Below are positions 1 through 7,821 of a stretch of DNA of 64,000 nucleotides, piece after piece. This DNA comes from Haloferax marinum. Its GTDB lineage: Archaea; Halobacteriota; Halobacteria; Halobacteriales; Haloferacaceae. The translations under genes were made by a program, and so were the position numbers. The stretch lies in contig NZ_WKJQ01000001.1 of the NCBI RefSeq assembly GCF_009674625.1, positions 2,728,001-2,792,000 of the forward strand, written 5' to 3'. The notes beneath the pieces are model-generated. The model had not been told where the DNA came from. It saw nothing but the letters and a program-made list of their open reading frames with translations, and made no database searches. Position 1 is the stretch's first letter. The number at the start of each line of letters is the position of its first letter.

Positions 1-310
1 CTGGTACGCTGCCCGGTATGCGAGCCCCGACTCTGGAGGCGTGAAGGCCGTCGTCGACGGAATCCCTGCGTTCCTCGTCGGGTTCGTGTTGGTTGCCATC
101 CTCGCAAACGTTGGGCTGTTCTCCACCGGCACGCTGGCGGGTATCGACACTGCTAGCGATACGCTGTTCGCACTCGCGTTCGTCGGCCTCGGCCTCGACA
201 TCCGTCTCGACGCGATGCGCGAGACAGGCGTCTCTCCCGCGTTCGTCCTCGCAGTGCAACTACTCGCTATCAGCACAGTGAGCCTCGCCGCAGTGATGCT
301 GTTCATCTGA
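1..310 (+). CDS. YeiH/UPF0324-type putative anion exporter, C-terminal part
   Basis: The reading frame is open from base 2, so this is the 3' end of a gene starting upstream of the window; about 102 residues are visible. The fragment is very hydrophobic, with three membrane segments and the sequence ALAFVGLGLDIRLDAMRETG, which resembles the last helices of the UPF0324/YeiH family (putative sulfate exporters in the inner membrane). The substrate is not established. An internal GTG at 41 is unlikely to be the start because the coding pattern continues upstream. Family assignment is from remembered motif resemblance. Confidence 0.6.
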   Translation, partial: WYAARYASPDSGGVKAVVDGIPAFLVGFVLVAILANVGLFSTGTLAGIDTASDTLFALAFVGLGLDIRLDAMRETGVSPAFVLAVQLLAISTVSLAAVMLFI

Positions 311-361
311 CCACCGCGACGACGCGGGCGGTTTTTGTACCGAGCGACAGTAGCCACGAGC

Positions 362-757
362 ATGACCCGATTCGAGGCAGACTCTCCCCGTGAGCGTCGG
401 AAACTCTTCGCCGACGCAGTCGTGGCACATCGCAACCGTGGAAGCGCCTTCCTCACGATCGAAGCCGAACGTGACCCGGACGTCGACGGAGAAGACCCCG
501 GTCCGTGGATTCAGTTCGCCGAACGGACGTTCAACATGGACGTGACCGACGAGGAACTCGACCACCTGAAGGGCCTCCTCGACGAGTTCCCCGAGTTCCG
601 CATCGACCAACTGGAGAGTCCGGAGGAAGCAGAGGGAACGAACGTCAGAATCTCTGCGCGGTCCGACGCGAACCGCCTCGCTGGCTTCGTCGACCGTGTC
701 TTCCAGGTCGTCTACGGCCGGTCGGACGACTACCAGGCGTGGGTTACCGCCATCTGA
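362..757 (+). CDS. Conserved acidic haloarchaeal hypothetical protein
   Basis: A 131-residue soluble, acidic protein with no signal peptide or membrane segment. The start ATG at 362 is preferred over an upstream TTG because the upstream residues look non-coding. The middle (ERTFNMDVTDEELDHLKGLL) and end (RLAGFVDRVFQVVYG) suggest a compact alpha/beta fold, but I do not recognise the family. It stands alone, 51 bases after the transporter fragment and followed by a roughly 100-base gap. No function can be assigned. Confidence 0.65.
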   Translation: MTRFEADSPRERRKLFADAVVAHRNRGSAFLTIEAERDPDVDGEDPGPWIQFAERTFNMDVTDEELDHLKGLLDEFPEFRIDQLESPEEAEGTNVRISARSDANRLAGFVDRVFQVVYGRSDDYQAWVTAI

Positions 758-825
758 GAGAGGGAAGTTAACGAACGTCCCATAATCCCGGCGAGTTTCG
801 CCGACTCGGGGGCGGGATTTGCGAA

Positions 826-835
826 CTTCTATACC
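826..835 (+). promoter_or_regulatory. TATA-like element before the 858 ORF / usp-permease operon
   Basis: CTTCTATACC lies about 25-30 bases before an ATG at 858, the spacing expected for an archaeal TATA box driving a leaderless transcript. It is 130 bases before the usp start at 968, so the short ORF at 858, or a leader of about 110 bases, would open the mRNA. Confidence 0.4.
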
Positions 836-857
836 AATTCGCGTTCAAGCCGGCGAT

Positions 858-971
858 ATGAACTCCCGACGGTCACATTGTGAATCGGGCGCGTTTCAGC
901 CCGACACAATCCCGTTCCGCCGGGTCGAATCGCTCGCTTCACACTCGAAAACGACGTGGTCTCTACTATGA
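858..971 (+). CDS. Possible 37-residue leader peptide overlapping the usp start
   Basis: ATG at 858 opens a 37-codon frame whose TGA (969-971) overlaps the ATG (968-970) of the downstream stress-protein gene in an ATGA arrangement, as in translationally coupled haloarchaeal genes. A TATA-like element sits at the leaderless distance upstream. The peptide is basic and Ser-rich, with no membrane segment. Third-position GC is only about 60 percent, lower than in neighbouring genes, so this may be a chance frame in a leader. I do not recognise the peptide. Confidence 0.35.
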   Translation: MNSRRSHCESGAFQPDTIPFRRVESLASHSKTTWSLL

Positions 972-1465
972 CGACACGACCTGAACCACTGTTCTCGCGT
1001 CCGCTCGTCCCGCTCGCGAACGAGGAGGACGCCGAGGTAACGTGTGGCGTCGCGTTCCCGCGAATCGCGGCAACCGATGGCCGGGCGTACGTCGTCCACG
1101 TCATCGAGAAAGCCGGTGGCGCACCGGACAAAGCGGGCGTCGAGCAACGCGAAGAGCTCGCAGAAGACGTGTTCGACATCGCTCGTCGCGCCGCCGACGC
1201 TGCCGACATCGAACTAGAGACCGACCTCCGATTCGACACCGACGTTGGCGACGCCATCCTCGACGCCGCTTCCGAGGTCGATGCCTCGGCTATCGTCTTC
1301 ACGCCTCGCGGTGGTCGCTCGTGGTGGGACATCTTCTCCGGCGACGTTCGCGACCGGTTGATTCGCAAGAGCGACCGCCCAGTGGTCGTCCTTCCCGGCG
1401 ACGACGTCGAACTCGAATCGGGGAGCGAAACTGAACCAGACGGCGAAACGGACGGTGAGAAATGA
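968..1465 (+). CDS. UspA-family universal stress protein
   Basis: A 165-residue single-domain Usp-like protein. It has the alternating strand/helix pattern (AYVVHVIEKAGG, ASAIVFTPRGGRSWW, DRPVVVLPGDD). The C-terminal nucleotide loop is imperfect: GDV appears where ATP-binding members have G-S/T, so ATP binding is doubtful. An acidic tail of about 20 residues follows. The ATG at 968 is chosen over a GTG at 956. Its stop overlaps the ATG of the permease (ATGA at 1462-1465), so the two are probably co-transcribed and coupled. The likely role is to regulate or accompany the permease, which carries Usp domains of its own. Confidence 0.85.
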   Translation: MTTRPEPLFSRPLVPLANEEDAEVTCGVAFPRIAATDGRAYVVHVIEKAGGAPDKAGVEQREELAEDVFDIARRAADAADIELETDLRFDTDVGDAILDAASEVDASAIVFTPRGGRSWWDIFSGDVRDRLIRKSDRPVVVLPGDDVELESGSETEPDGETDGEK

Positions 1466-3681
1466 CGGACGAGGAACTCGCAAAAGACCTTGGCCCGCTC
1501 GCAGCGCTGACTATCGGTATCGGGACGATGATCGGCGCAGGTATCTTCGTCCTGCCCGGTGCGGCCGTCCTTCAGGCAGGGCCACTCGCCGCTGCCGCGT
1601 TCGTCCTGGGCGGCGTCATCGCACTGCTGACCGCCGCGTCCGCTAGTGAACTCGGGACGGCGATGCCGAAATCTGGCGGTGCGTACTACTACATCAACCA
1701 CGCACTCGGGCCACTGTTCGGCAGCGTCGCCGGATGGGGTAACTGGATGGGCCTCGCGTTCGCGTCCGCGTTCTACATGACTGGCTTCGGCCAGTACGTC
1801 GTCACGTTCCTCGCGGTACCGAGTCTCGTGATTGGGGGGATAACCATCTCCGGCGTCAAACTCGTCGCCCTCGCCGGTGGGTCGCTGTTCGTCTTCGTCA
1901 ACTACGTCGGCGCGAAAGAGACTGGACGACTGCAGAACGCTATCGTCATCATCCTGCTCGGAATCCTCGCAGTGTTCACCGTCTTCGGCCTGCTGAACGC
2001 CGACCTCGCGAAACTCCGACCGTTCGTCCCGCCGGACAAAGGCGTCAGCCCACTCCTCCCAGTGACGGGTCTCATCTTCGTCTCCTACCTCGGATTCGTC
2101 CAGATTACCTCTGTCGCAGAGGAAATCAAAAACCCCGGAAAGAACCTCCCGCGTGCAGTTCTCGGGAGCGTCATCATCGTCACGGCGGTGTACGCGCTCG
2201 TCCTCGTGACGGTGTTGGCCGCCGTCGATAACAGCGTCGTCGCCGGCAACGACACGGCCGTCGTGGACGTGGCACGCATCCTCATCGGACCGGTCGGGGC
2301 CGCCGCGATGCTGTTCGGTGGGCTCCTCGCGACGGCGTCGTCGGCGAACGCTTCGATTCTCGCCTCGTCGCGCATCAACTTCGCGATGGGTCGCGACCGC
2401 ATCGTCTCCAAGGAACTCAACGAGATTCATCCGCGGTTCGGGACGCCGTACCGCTCTATCGCCATCACGGGTGGGTTCATCCTCGCGTTCATCCTCCTCG
2501 CCGACGTGGGGACGCTCGCGAACGCGGGGAGCGTCCTCCACCTCATCATCTACGGGTTGCTCAACGTCTCGCTCGTAGTGATGCGTATCGCAGACCCAGA
2601 CGACTACCAACCCGACTACCGGGTCCCGCTCTACCCGTTCACGCCGATTCTCGGGGCGATTACGTCGTTCGCGCTCATCGCGTTCTTCGCGGACACCATC
2701 GTCTTGCTCGCGGTCGGATTCGTCGTGTTCGCCATGCTCTGGTACGCGGTCTACGCCCGTGGACAGGCGACGAAGCAAGGAATCCTCGGGAAGTACGTGC
2801 TCCAGCGGTCTGAGGAGATGCCTGCGGCCGCTGTCTCGGCGACCACGTCGGTCCAACCCGACGGTGGCTACCGAGTGATGGTTCCGCTGGCCAACCCTGC
2901 GAGCGAACGTGACCTCGTCACGCTCGGCGGGTCCGTCGCGAAAGCGAACAACGGCACGCTCGTCGGTGTCCACATCGTCCAGGTTCCAGACCAGACGGCA
3001 CTCGAATCCGCCCGAACGGAGTACGACTTCGCCGAGGCGGACGAGTTACTCGAGCAAGCCCGTCTCGACGCCGACGAACTCGACGTCGATATCGAGACGC
3101 ACACGGTCCTCTCACACCGGTCGTTCGAGGAAGTGTTCGACGCCGCCGAGACGTACGGCGCGGACCTCGTCGTGATGGGATGGGGACCAGACAGTCACGG
3201 CGCACCCGGCCGTGCAGAGAGCGCCATCGAAGAGATGACCAGCACGCTTCCGTACGACGTGTTGGTGCTGAAAGACCGCGGCTTCGACCCGTCGGAGGTG
3301 CTCGTGCCGACCGCAGGTGGGCCGGACTCGGACCTCTCTGCGTCCATCGCGTTGGTCCTCAAGGAGTTCTACGACGCCAACGTGACGCTCCTACACGTCG
3401 CAGACGACAAACGACAGGGCGAAGCGTTCCTCAGCGAGTGGGCCGAAGAACGCGGCCTCGGTGACGCCACACTGGCAGTCGAAACCGGCGACGTCGAGAC
3501 GGCCATCGAATCGCACGCACGAGATAAATCGTTGCTCGTCATCGGGGCGACCGAACGCGGTCTGCTGTCGCGTCTCGTCCGCGGGACGCTGGTGCTGGAC
3601 GTCGTCGACGACGTCGACTGTTCGGTCCTCCTCGCAGAACGGACTCGCAAACGCAGTCTCCGCGAGCGACTCTTCGGATAA
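1462..3681 (+). CDS. APC-family amino acid permease with two C-terminal Usp domains
   Basis: A 739-residue membrane protein. Residues 1 to about 440 form an APC-superfamily transporter with roughly 12 helices; the family glycine-rich motif IGIGTMIGAGIFVLPG lies near residue 20. Two Usp-like domains follow, about 470-605 (start YRVMVPLANP, end YDVLVLKDRGF) and 610-739 (start SEVLVPTAGG, end CSVLLAERTRK). Such permease-Usp fusions are common in haloarchaea and are thought to add nucleotide-dependent control of uptake. The substrate is probably a cationic or neutral amino acid but cannot be fixed. It overlaps the separate usp gene upstream by 4 bases. A T-rich stretch after the stop may end transcription. 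Confidence 0.85.
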   Translation: MTDEELAKDLGPLAALTIGIGTMIGAGIFVLPGAAVLQAGPLAAAAFVLGGVIALLTAASASELGTAMPKSGGAYYYINHALGPLFGSVAGWGNWMGLAFASAFYMTGFGQYVVTFLAVPSLVIGGITISGVKLVALAGGSLFVFVNYVGAKETGRLQNAIVIILLGILAVFTVFGLLNADLAKLRPFVPPDKGVSPLLPVTGLIFVSYLGFVQITSVAEEIKNPGKNLPRAVLGSVIIVTAVYALVLVTVLAAVDNSVVAGNDTAVVDVARILIGPVGAAAMLFGGLLATASSANASILASSRINFAMGRDRIVSKELNEIHPRFGTPYRSIAITGGFILAFILLADVGTLANAGSVLHLIIYGLLNVSLVVMRIADPDDYQPDYRVPLYPFTPILGAITSFALIAFFADTIVLLAVGFVVFAMLWYAVYARGQATKQGILGKYVLQRSEEMPAAAVSATTSVQPDGGYRVMVPLANPASERDLVTLGGSVAKANNGTLVGVHIVQVPDQTALESARTEYDFAEADELLEQARLDADELDVDIETHTVLSHRSFEEVFDAAETYGADLVVMGWGPDSHGAPGRAESAIEEMTSTLPYDVLVLKDRGFDPSEVLVPTAGGPDSDLSASIALVLKEFYDANVTLLHVADDKRQGEAFLSEWAEERGLGDATLAVETGDVETAIESHARDKSLLVIGATERGLLSRLVRGTLVLDVVDDVDCSVLLAERTRKRSLRERLFG

Positions 3682-3786
3682 CCCGCTTCGACGGCGTTTT
3701 TCACTCGGATTCGCCCAACGTGCTCGGGTCCCACCGACGTTCCATTCGCCGAGGAACATTTGTCTTCTGCCCGCGTAGCGGGTGGT

Positions 3787-4737
3787 ATGTCGAGTCAATC
3801 GGGGTTGACCTGCGAGGGCGTAGAGCTGTCTGTCGAGGCGTCCGACCACTGGGTCGAAGTCGGTGACGTTTCACTCCACGTCGTCGAGGCAGGACCCGAG
3901 GACGGCGAACTCGTCGTTCTCCTCCACGGGTTCCCCGAGTGTTGGTACGCGTGGGCGGACTACTTCCGGCCACTCGTCGAGGACGGATACCGGGTCGTCG
4001 CGCCCGACCAACGAGGATACAACCTGAGCGACCGACCGAGTGACGTCTCGGCGTACCACATCGACAGACTCGCAGACGACGTGAGCGGCCTCATCGAGGC
4101 TCTGGGGTACGAGAAGGCACACGTCGTCGGACACGACTGGGGTGCTGCCGTCGCGTGGTGGACCGCGCTCCATCACGAAGACCGGGTGCGGTCGCTCACG
4201 GTGATGAACCTCCCGCACCCGACGGTCTTCGCTCGACATCTTCGCCGGGACCCTGCACAGCAACTCCGTAGTTGGTACGTGTTGTTCTTCCAACTCCCGA
4301 AACTCCCGGAACTGCTCGCACCAGTCGGCGACTGGGCCGTGTTGGAGCGGACGATGCGGTCGTCGTCGCTTCCGGGGACGTTCTCGGAGACGGATATGGA
4401 CCGCTACCGGACCGCGTGGTCCGTCCCCGACGCGTACCGGTCGATGGTCAACTGGTATCGCGCGCTCGTCCGTGACCGCCCGCAACCGAAGCGGAAGACC
4501 GTCGAAGTTCCGACGCTCGTCGTCTGGGGGACCAACGACCGTTTCCTCCGACCGAAGATGGCCAGAGAGAGTCTCTCGTACTGTTCGGATGGCCACATGC
4601 GAACGTTCGAAGGCGCGACACACTGGGTTCAACACGAAGAGCCGGTCGCCGTCGCGCGCGCGCTCATCGAACACATCGACGACGTCTGGTGGACACCGAA
4701 CAACACTCCCGACGAAGCAGGTCACCGACCTGTCTGA
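3787..4737 (+). CDS. Alpha/beta hydrolase, epoxide-hydrolase-like
   Basis: A 316-residue cytoplasmic hydrolase. The oxyanion motif HGFPE is at 47-51, the nucleophile elbow GHDWGA has Asp117, the acid is in GTNDRF (Asp251), and the base is His279 in ATHWVQHEEP. An Asp nucleophile in GHDWG with HGFPE is characteristic of the epoxide hydrolase / haloalkane dehalogenase branch rather than of Ser esterases. A cap domain with several Tyr and Trp lies around 150-235. The start ATG at 3787 is chosen because upstream residues look non-coding. The gene is monocistronic. The natural substrate is unknown. Confidence 0.8.
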   Translation: MSSQSGLTCEGVELSVEASDHWVEVGDVSLHVVEAGPEDGELVVLLHGFPECWYAWADYFRPLVEDGYRVVAPDQRGYNLSDRPSDVSAYHIDRLADDVSGLIEALGYEKAHVVGHDWGAAVAWWTALHHEDRVRSLTVMNLPHPTVFARHLRRDPAQQLRSWYVLFFQLPKLPELLAPVGDWAVLERTMRSSSLPGTFSETDMDRYRTAWSVPDAYRSMVNWYRALVRDRPQPKRKTVEVPTLVVWGTNDRFLRPKMARESLSYCSDGHMRTFEGATHWVQHEEPVAVARALIEHIDDVWWTPNNTPDEAGHRPV

Positions 4738-4860
4738 CCGAGACGGCGCACGACGAGAGCCAGCAGAATTTTCCGACTCCACATTTCCCATATTTAGGTC
4801 TATCGAGGGGACTTAGCGGGGTTCTTGTACGTCCAGAGTAGATGTGTAATCGACGCGGCC

Positions 4861-4962
4861 TTACACCGGTGGTGGTGGGACGTTTTTGTCCTGTCGAACC
4901 GTCTCCGCGTCCTTCTTCATGAGCAGGGACGGGGGACCGTCCCACTTCCACCCGGTGAGCAC
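4861..4962 (-). CDS. Possible 33-residue Trp/Pro-rich small protein
   Basis: In the 294-base gap before the AIR-synthase-like gene, the minus strand has a GTG-started frame of 33 codons with high third-position GC. It encodes VLTGWKWDGPP near its start and ends in KNVPPPPV. The same frame stays open upstream without an ATG, so the start is uncertain and it may be an antisense shadow extending from the neighbouring gene. I do not recognise the product. Confidence 0.22.
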   Translation of the reverse strand: MLTGWKWDGPPSLLMKKDAETVRQDKNVPPPPV

Positions 4963-5001
4963 GGTGCGTACCGATTCTCGGCCGAATCGACGGATGGGTA
5001 C

Positions 5002-5010
5002 GTTCTTACT
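5002..5010 (+). promoter_or_regulatory. TATA-like element of the AIR-synthase-like gene
   Basis: GTTCTTACT sits 22-30 bases before the ATG at 5032, consistent with leaderless transcription. It supports 5032 over longer upstream starts. Confidence 0.35.
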
Positions 5011-5031
5011 CGCGGCCCACCGAGTCCCGAT

Positions 5032-6063
5032 ATGACCGACCTCGGAAAGGTCGACCGTGACTTCTTCGACGAGTACATCTACCCTCGCCTCGGTGCAGAC
5101 CGAGACGACGTCACGCTCGGCCCGACCCACGGCGTCGATTTCGGCCTTCTCGACATCGACGGCACCGCGGTTGCGCTCGCGACCGACCCGATATCCGTCC
5201 TGCCAGCGCTCGGCTTCGAGCGAGCAGGCCGATTCGCCATCGACATCGTCCTCTCGGATATCGCCGTCTCCGGCCTCGACCCCTCGCACATCGCTATCTC
5301 CTTTACGCTCCCTCCGGAGATGACCGACGGCGAGTTTGCCGACCTCTGGAACGCGATGCACGAAGAAGCGTCTGACCTCGGTGTGAGCATCGTCACCGGA
5401 CACACGGCCCGATACTCGGGGTGTTCGTACCCGTGGGTTGGCGGCGCAACCGCACTCGCAGTCGGCGACCACGAAGACGTGGTTCGCCCAGACGGCGCAC
5501 GTCCCGGCGACGACGTCCTCGTGACGAAAGGCCCCGCAGTCGAGACGACGGGGCTCTTGACGACGCTCTTTCCGGACGGGTTCGACGGCCTCGACCCCGA
5601 CGTCCTCGTGACAGCACAGGAACGCCTCGACGAGACGGACGCCGTCCGCGACGCGATGACCGTCTCGGCGGCCGGTGGACGCAACGTCCACGCCATGCAC
5701 GACGCGACCGAGTGCGGCGTCCACGGCGCGCTCAACGAGATTGCCGAGAGCGCGGGCGTCCAACTCGAAATCGACGAATCGAGTATCCCGCTTCGGCCGG
5801 GCGTCCGCGAAGTCTGTGACTATCTCGATATCGACCCGTGGCGCTCGACGACTGCAGGGTCGCTCGTCGTCGCCACCGACCCGTCTGTCACCGACGACGT
5901 CGTCGCCGCGCTCGAATCACGAGGGACGCCTGTCGGAATCGCCGGGACCGTCGTCGAAGGTGAGGGCGTGGTCGTCGATGGCGACCGAATCGACCACCCG
6001 GACGTCGACCCGTCGTGGGCAGCCTACGAGCGTCTCGCCCGTGCTGCAGAGACGTCGCAATAG
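5032..6063 (+). CDS. AIR synthase-related protein, HypE/PurM-like ATP-binding fold
   Basis: A 343-residue protein of the PurM/HypE/SelD superfamily. The N-terminal half contains the typical ATP-domain elements VALATDPISV and DIVLSDIAVSGLDPSHIAISF. The C-terminal half has AMHDATECGVHGALNEIAESAGV, the glycine-rich catalytic region of HypE-like proteins. HypE dehydrates a carbamoyl group to a cyanide ligand for NiFe hydrogenases, but I see no hydrogenase or other hyp genes here and no HypE-type C-terminal Cys, so that role is not supported. It is best called an archaeal AIR-synthase-family protein of unknown substrate. The start at 5032 matches a TATA element. A C/G hairpin follows the stop. Confidence 0.75.
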   Translation: MTDLGKVDRDFFDEYIYPRLGADRDDVTLGPTHGVDFGLLDIDGTAVALATDPISVLPALGFERAGRFAIDIVLSDIAVSGLDPSHIAISFTLPPEMTDGEFADLWNAMHEEASDLGVSIVTGHTARYSGCSYPWVGGATALAVGDHEDVVRPDGARPGDDVLVTKGPAVETTGLLTTLFPDGFDGLDPDVLVTAQERLDETDAVRDAMTVSAAGGRNVHAMHDATECGVHGALNEIAESAGVQLEIDESSIPLRPGVREVCDYLDIDPWRSTTAGSLVVATDPSVTDDVVAALESRGTPVGIAGTVVEGEGVVVDGDRIDHPDVDPSWAAYERLARAAETSQ

Positions 6064-6064
6064 A

Positions 6065-6101
6065 CACCCCCGACGGGGTGCTCCAATTTGGGCCAGTTTT
6101 T
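6065..6101 (+). terminator. Hairpin plus T-run after the AIR-synthase-like gene
   Basis: CACCCC at 6065-6070 pairs with GGGGTG at 6075-6080 around a CGAC loop, just after the stop at 6063. A T-run follows near 6097. Archaeal termination relies mainly on T-runs, so the hairpin's role is uncertain. Confidence 0.3.
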
Positions 6102-6158
6102 CTGACAGTCTGTGAGATATCAAACTGTATTGAAGCTATTTCCTGACGTATCTCGGGC

Positions 6159-6569
6159 ATGGTAGTGACACGGTGGCGTGCAGTGGCGATTGGCTTCGGA
6201 ATCACGCTCGTGCTCTCGCTCGTTGCCGGATTCGTCCAGCAACTCGCACTACTCGGTGGTGTGGTTGGCGGCCTCCTCGGCGGATGGGCCGCAGGATACT
6301 ACGCCCGAAGTGGGCGAATCAGCGGGGTGTGGAACGGGTTCCTTGCGGGGTCGATTGGCGGACTCGTCGCCATCGGCATGCTCTCGATAGCTGGTCTCGC
6401 CGTCTCTATCGCCCAACTCTCGCTCGGCGGCGTCTTCGCAACGCTCGGTGTTGCGCTGTCGCTCCTCGTGTTAGTGCTCTTCCACGCGATTCCCGCGACC
6501 GTCGGTGGACTCATCGGCGGCATGTACCCCCGCGAAGACGTGGACGAGACGAGCCAACCCGTCGCCTAA
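6159..6569 (+). CDS. DUF5518-like small membrane protein
   Basis: A 136-residue protein with about four membrane segments. The glycine-rich, tightly packed helices (GVVGGLLGGWAAGYYARSG, GFLAGSIGGLVAIGML, PATVGGLIGGMYPRED) are the pattern of the haloarchaeal DUF5518 family. The function of that family is unknown. Start ATG 6159; single gene, transcribed toward the convergent esterase gene. Confidence 0.75.
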   Translation: MVVTRWRAVAIGFGITLVLSLVAGFVQQLALLGGVVGGLLGGWAAGYYARSGRISGVWNGFLAGSIGGLVAIGMLSIAGLAVSIAQLSLGGVFATLGVALSLLVLVLFHAIPATVGGLIGGMYPREDVDETSQPVA

Positions 6570-6648
6570 CTCTCTGTCTTTCGACTCATTCTTCGACTCG
6601 TTCTGTGTCTCCCGACTGCGACCGGTGTACCCTGCCGTCGATAGCAGG

Positions 6649-7737
6649 TCAGACCCCGTCTCGAACTGCGTCTGCGACTCTGTCGAGTGCGACATCCGCC
6701 GCTTCGACATCCGCCGTCAGACTCAAAAATCCGTGCGGCATCGCTGGTTCGTGGTCGTGGACGACGTGGACACCCGCAGCGTCGAGTGCCGCCGCGTACG
6801 CCGTCCCCTCGTTTCGAAGCGGGTCGAATCCAGCGGTGACGACGTATGCGGGCGGGAGGTCTGCGTGTGAGTCTGCCCGAAGCGGTGCGGCAAACGGGTT
6901 GTATCGGTCGACCGCAGACCGTAGGTAGGTGTCGTGCGCCCACAGCACGTCTCGCCGGGTGAGAAGCGGCCCGTCGGCGTTTTCAGTGAGTGAGTCGTGG
7001 TCGTCCGAGAGGTCGGTCATCGGGTACAAGAGGACCTGCCTCTCGATTGCCGGCCCACCGAACTCACGGACGTAGAGACACGTGGCCGCCGCGAGGTTGC
7101 CGCCAGCACTCGTTCCGGCGACTGCGAGTCGGTCGGGGGTTGCACCGATACCGGTGGCGTTGTCTGCGACCCACTCCGTCGCGCGAACGCAGTCTTCGAG
7201 GCCGGCCGGAAACGGGTGTTCGGGTGCGAGTCGGTAGTCGACGGAGACGACGACGTGGCCAGTGCGTCTGGCGAGGCGGCGACAGACGCCGTCGATAGAG
7301 TCCAACGTCCCCATCGCCCAGAGGCCGCCGTGGAAGAAGACGAGAACCGGTGGTGATTGGTCCGGGTCGGGATGATAGACACGCACCGGAATTGCGCCCG
7401 CCGGACCGGGAATTTCGATGTTCGTAACGCGTTCGACGTCGGGGGCGTCCACGGGAGCGAACACGTCGTCTTCGATGCGGCGGGCACTCTCGATTCCGAG
7501 TGCGGACCACTCTGGGATTCCGAGTGTGTCTACCTCGTCGACGACGGTTTGGGCCTGTGGGTCCAGTGTGTCGGCGGCGTCGGCGTCCGAATCGACTGCA
7601 GTGTCGGCGTCCGAATCGACTGCAGTGTCGGCGTCCGAATCGACTGTGGTGTCGGCGTCCGAATCGACTGCAGTGTCGGCGTCCGAATCGACTGTGGTGT
7701 CTCGTCCCGTCGGTGTATCGTCGTCGAAGAGGACCAT
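6649..7737 (-). CDS. HSL/formamidase-like alpha/beta hydrolase with acidic N-terminal repeats
   Basis: A 362-residue hydrolase. The oxyanion motif HGGLW is at 136-140, the nucleophile Ser210 lies in GTSAGGN, and the acid Asp305 (GFDPLRNEG) and base His335 (MPHGF) complete a triad. The HGGxW form is shared by hormone-sensitive-lipase-type esterases and kynurenine formamidases. The N-terminus carries five 8-residue repeats of VDSDADTA type (residues 16-55), an in-frame 24-bp minisatellite. ATG 7737 is chosen; an upstream TTG/GTG-type extension is unlikely. It is divergent from kynureninase with 84 bases between starts, so a role in tryptophan degradation is possible but unproven. Confidence 0.8.
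   Translation of the reverse strand: MVLFDDDTPTGRDTTVDSDADTAVDSDADTTVDSDADTAVDSDADTAVDSDADAADTLDPQAQTVVDEVDTLGIPEWSALGIESARRIEDDVFAPVDAPDVERVTNIEIPGPAGAIPVRVYHPDPDQSPPVLVFFHGGLWAMGTLDSIDGVCRRLARRTGHVVVSVDYRLAPEHPFPAGLEDCVRATEWVADNATGIGATPDRLAVAGTSAGGNLAAATCLYVREFGGPAIERQVLLYPMTDLSDDHDSLTENADGPLLTRRDVLWAHDTYLRSAVDRYNPFAAPLRADSHADLPPAYVVTAGFDPLRNEGTAYAAALDAAGVHVVHDHEPAMPHGFLSLTADVEAADVALDRVADAVRDGV
7579..7698 (-). repeat. Five 24-bp tandem repeats inside the esterase gene
   Basis: Five head-to-tail 24-bp units (7579-7602, 7603-7626, 7627-7650, 7651-7674, 7675-7698). They differ mainly at a CTGCAGT/CTGTGGT position. Being 8 codons long, the array can expand or shrink without a frameshift, adding acidic VDSDADT(A/T) units to a disordered N-terminus. 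Confidence 0.95.
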
Positions 7738-7821
7738 GCCCAGAGGCGCGCAGGCGAGTGTGAAAAACACCCCGCCGTGTGGGCGGCAAAACTACTTGCG
7801 TCGTGCGACCAACTCGCGTCC

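Noticed and set aside
829-2973. A 714-codon open frame on the minus strand opposite the usp and permease genes
   Set aside because: It is highly Arg/Asp/Glu-rich and runs across two convincing plus-strand genes in an antisense phase favoured by GC-rich codons. No domain is visible.
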